A DNA stretch of 64,000 bases, from the NCBI GenBank assembly GCA_034509425.1, contig JAVTVJ010000143.1:1488001-1552000 (forward strand), written 5' to 3'. Each line of letters begins with the position of its first letter. The first letter of the stretch is position 1. A program made the translations under genes and the position numbers. A model generated the notes under the pieces. It was not told the origin of the DNA. It saw only the letters and a list, made by a program, of their open reading frames with translations, and made no database searches. Source of the DNA: Eopsaltria australis (taxonomy: Eukaryota > Chordata > Aves > Passeriformes > Petroicidae). Shown here in pieces: positions 62,263-64,000 of the stretch.

Positions 62263-64000
62263 CAAGAGGCCTAATTGAGAGGGCCTTTTTGGGGACTTTC
62301 CTTGAGGGGCATTTTTGGAAAACTGCCATTCTAATATAGTTCACCGAGTGAGGAGCTGAAGCTTGGAAGAGAAACCTGGAAAAGAGGTGAGGACAAGGAA
62401 GGGTAAAGGAGGTTAACATGCTGCAATGACAGCTACTAAATCTTACTTTCCCAATGGATGTTTTCAAGTGTATGTTTAATTGATATTCTTACGTGCCTCT
62501 GGCTACAGGACTTACTACTTTATTCCATTAGGACTCCCAGTTCACAGCATTACATTATTTGGAAAGATGAAACAGGTAGAATTCAGAAATAATGGAATAA
62601 ATCATTCTGGCCCTCCTACCTTTCCTCCTGTCTTCACCTGAAAACACAGTTCTTGTTTTTCTGTTGCAGCCAGTACATTACATGTCACCCTTAGGACATT
62701 TGCAGTACCTTTTGGAGAGGAGAAATAAACTTCCCTTTGCCATGGAGCACAGAGATAAAATGTTCACCCACGGGGAAGAGGAATCAATATATAGATTACA
62801 ACAAAAATATTCACAAAGGTGTCCAATCACTAGAACATCTGAAGTACAAAGTGCAGGCAAGTTTGCACCAATAAAGGCTTTTACATCACTGGCAAAGAGC
62901 TCTTTAATAGTGGCCATCCTGGACAGAGCCAAATGAGACTGGAATTTGCACCACTGGAGTCTCTGTCTCAGTGGGGCAAGCATGCATTTCTCAGAGTGCT
63001 GGAGCCATTAAGCCAAAATGCTATTTAGGTTACTCTGCACTGCAATGAGAAGGTTTCTGAGGGAGAACAGGTCAGCAGGACCCTAGTAAGCCTCAATTTT
63101 TTCAGGGGGACAGGAGATAGAACACAGCCTGACTGTAAGGAAAAATTGCATCTAGCAGCCTTTCTGACTTCTTCATAGTAACTAGCGAGCCCAAACCAAG
63201 GCTTTTTTTGTTTTAGTGATCTCTGGTGACTTACAAGTGGACAAATGAACAAAGCAGCAAAAGCTTCTAAGTTTTATCACTTGTTATTCAAGGCAGATAT
63301 GAGTGGCTTTTCCAGCCCTTTTAAGATAGGCAACCTTAATTCTGTTCCTTGTTTCCCTATTTGTTCTTGATTTTAATGTTTTAAAAGCAACTACTGATAC
63401 ACATAACTGGACACTTAAAAAGAATGTGCCTAAAGAAAAAAGAAGCAGCCATTGGGATTTGACTGCACAACCTTGAGATGTACCTGTCAGTGAGTCCTGT
63501 CCTAATCAGATTCATATCCACTGTCCCCCTGAAGGAAGTCCCAACATCACAGTGAGCCAATTTTTTCCACTGGAAAACATAAATATCACCTTTCTGCAAA
63601 AGTGGTAGGTTCACAGTCCAATTGTTAGTACATATCTGCTTAGGCTTCAGAGTACAGGAAAGGACAGCATTTTCCTTATATCTACTGAATTCCCAGAGGA
63701 TGGATGTTCTTCTCAGTACTACAGGAGGAGATTGAAATATGGTTTCCATCAACCAGGAGATGCGGTCAACAGGACTACAAGGTCAGGAAAAAGGACTTTT
63801 CTTCTTGTTAGAAGCATGAAATTAAAATGCACACTCTAATACTAGATGTATCCATAAGAATTAACAACAAAATTACTTTATTCAATCTAAAAAAAAGTTT
63901 TGCCTACTGTCTATAACTACTGCAAGTTCTACATCCTCAACCATTTTTCTTCTTAGGAAGGTTGTTGGGGGGAGGTTTGAGTATTGGAGCAAATTCTCAC
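62263..64000. other. non-coding unique sequence
   Basis: No gene is confidently seen. Open frames of 123 codons (63381-63752, minus) and 101 codons (62678-62983, minus) have no recognised domain. One plus-strand segment following a strong acceptor-like site is listed separately. The window ends in unique sequence. Confidence 0.55.
62670..62936 (+). other. exon-like segment after strong acceptor, uncertain
   Basis: 'ttcttgtttttctgttgcag' ends at 62669, a textbook acceptor. The plus frame beginning at 62670 stays open for about 88 codons to a TGA at 62934-62936. The translation is basic and polar in its middle ('EEESIYRLQQKYSQRC') with no known domain. The minus strand is open over the same DNA (62678-62983). 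No matching donor or upstream exon was identified. A terminal exon or lncRNA exon is possible; so is chance. Confidence 0.15.

Noticed and set aside
63381..63752. 123-codon minus-strand frame near the window end
   Set aside because: No recognisable domain and no acceptor or donor defining it. Could not be supported as an exon.

Overview
The window looks like non-coding DNA from a bird, either intergenic or inside a very large intron. It is AT-rich. It carries antisense 3' ends of CR1 LINEs, the dominant avian retroelement. It also has worn copies of amniote-wide MIR/CORE-SINE-type repeats and other old amniote repeats, and no Alu, L1 or other mammal-specific elements. All family assignments come from remembered consensus patterns; no alignment was run. 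Species and chromosome cannot be read from the sequence.

I found no protein-coding gene, rRNA, tRNA, CRISPR array, operon, origin or intact mobile element. The longest open frames on either strand are about 120-150 codons. They have no recognisable domain, sit in no splice-consistent gene structure, and are about what 64 kb of random DNA would give, so no CDS is annotated.

Layout. 1-8850: unique AT-rich DNA with one MIR relic (1652-1765), a short hairpin (3902-3952) and two homeodomain-motif-rich blocks (4110-4580, 4880-5140). 8851-14248: an uninterrupted AAACC microsatellite (8851-8925) and an A-rich tract (10024-10062). 14249-29304: mostly unique, with old repeat relics (14249-14362, 18190-18300, 18421-18545, 22679-22705) and an AT microsatellite (26571-26618). 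29305-30260: the largest repeat, a decayed 470-bp CR1 fragment, then an exon-like segment and a small CpG-rich patch. 33060-33549: a candidate regulatory block and a repeat relic. 36661-37110: a purine-rich probable old repeat. 41489-41670: a TTATG/ATAAC microsatellite fused to the 3' end of a CR1. 43501-49345: three sense MIR-type copies. 51180-52440: an E-box-rich segment and an unassigned GC-rich block. 54656-56300: old CR1 and MIR relics. 56590-56960: the most enhancer-like block. 56961-64000: unique sequence with one old repeat and two weak exon-like segments.

The low density of young transposons, the absence of genes and the islands of transcription-factor-like motifs fit a regulatory gene desert or a long intron. 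That is an inference needing multi-species alignment. I saw no evidence of an undescribed biological system here.
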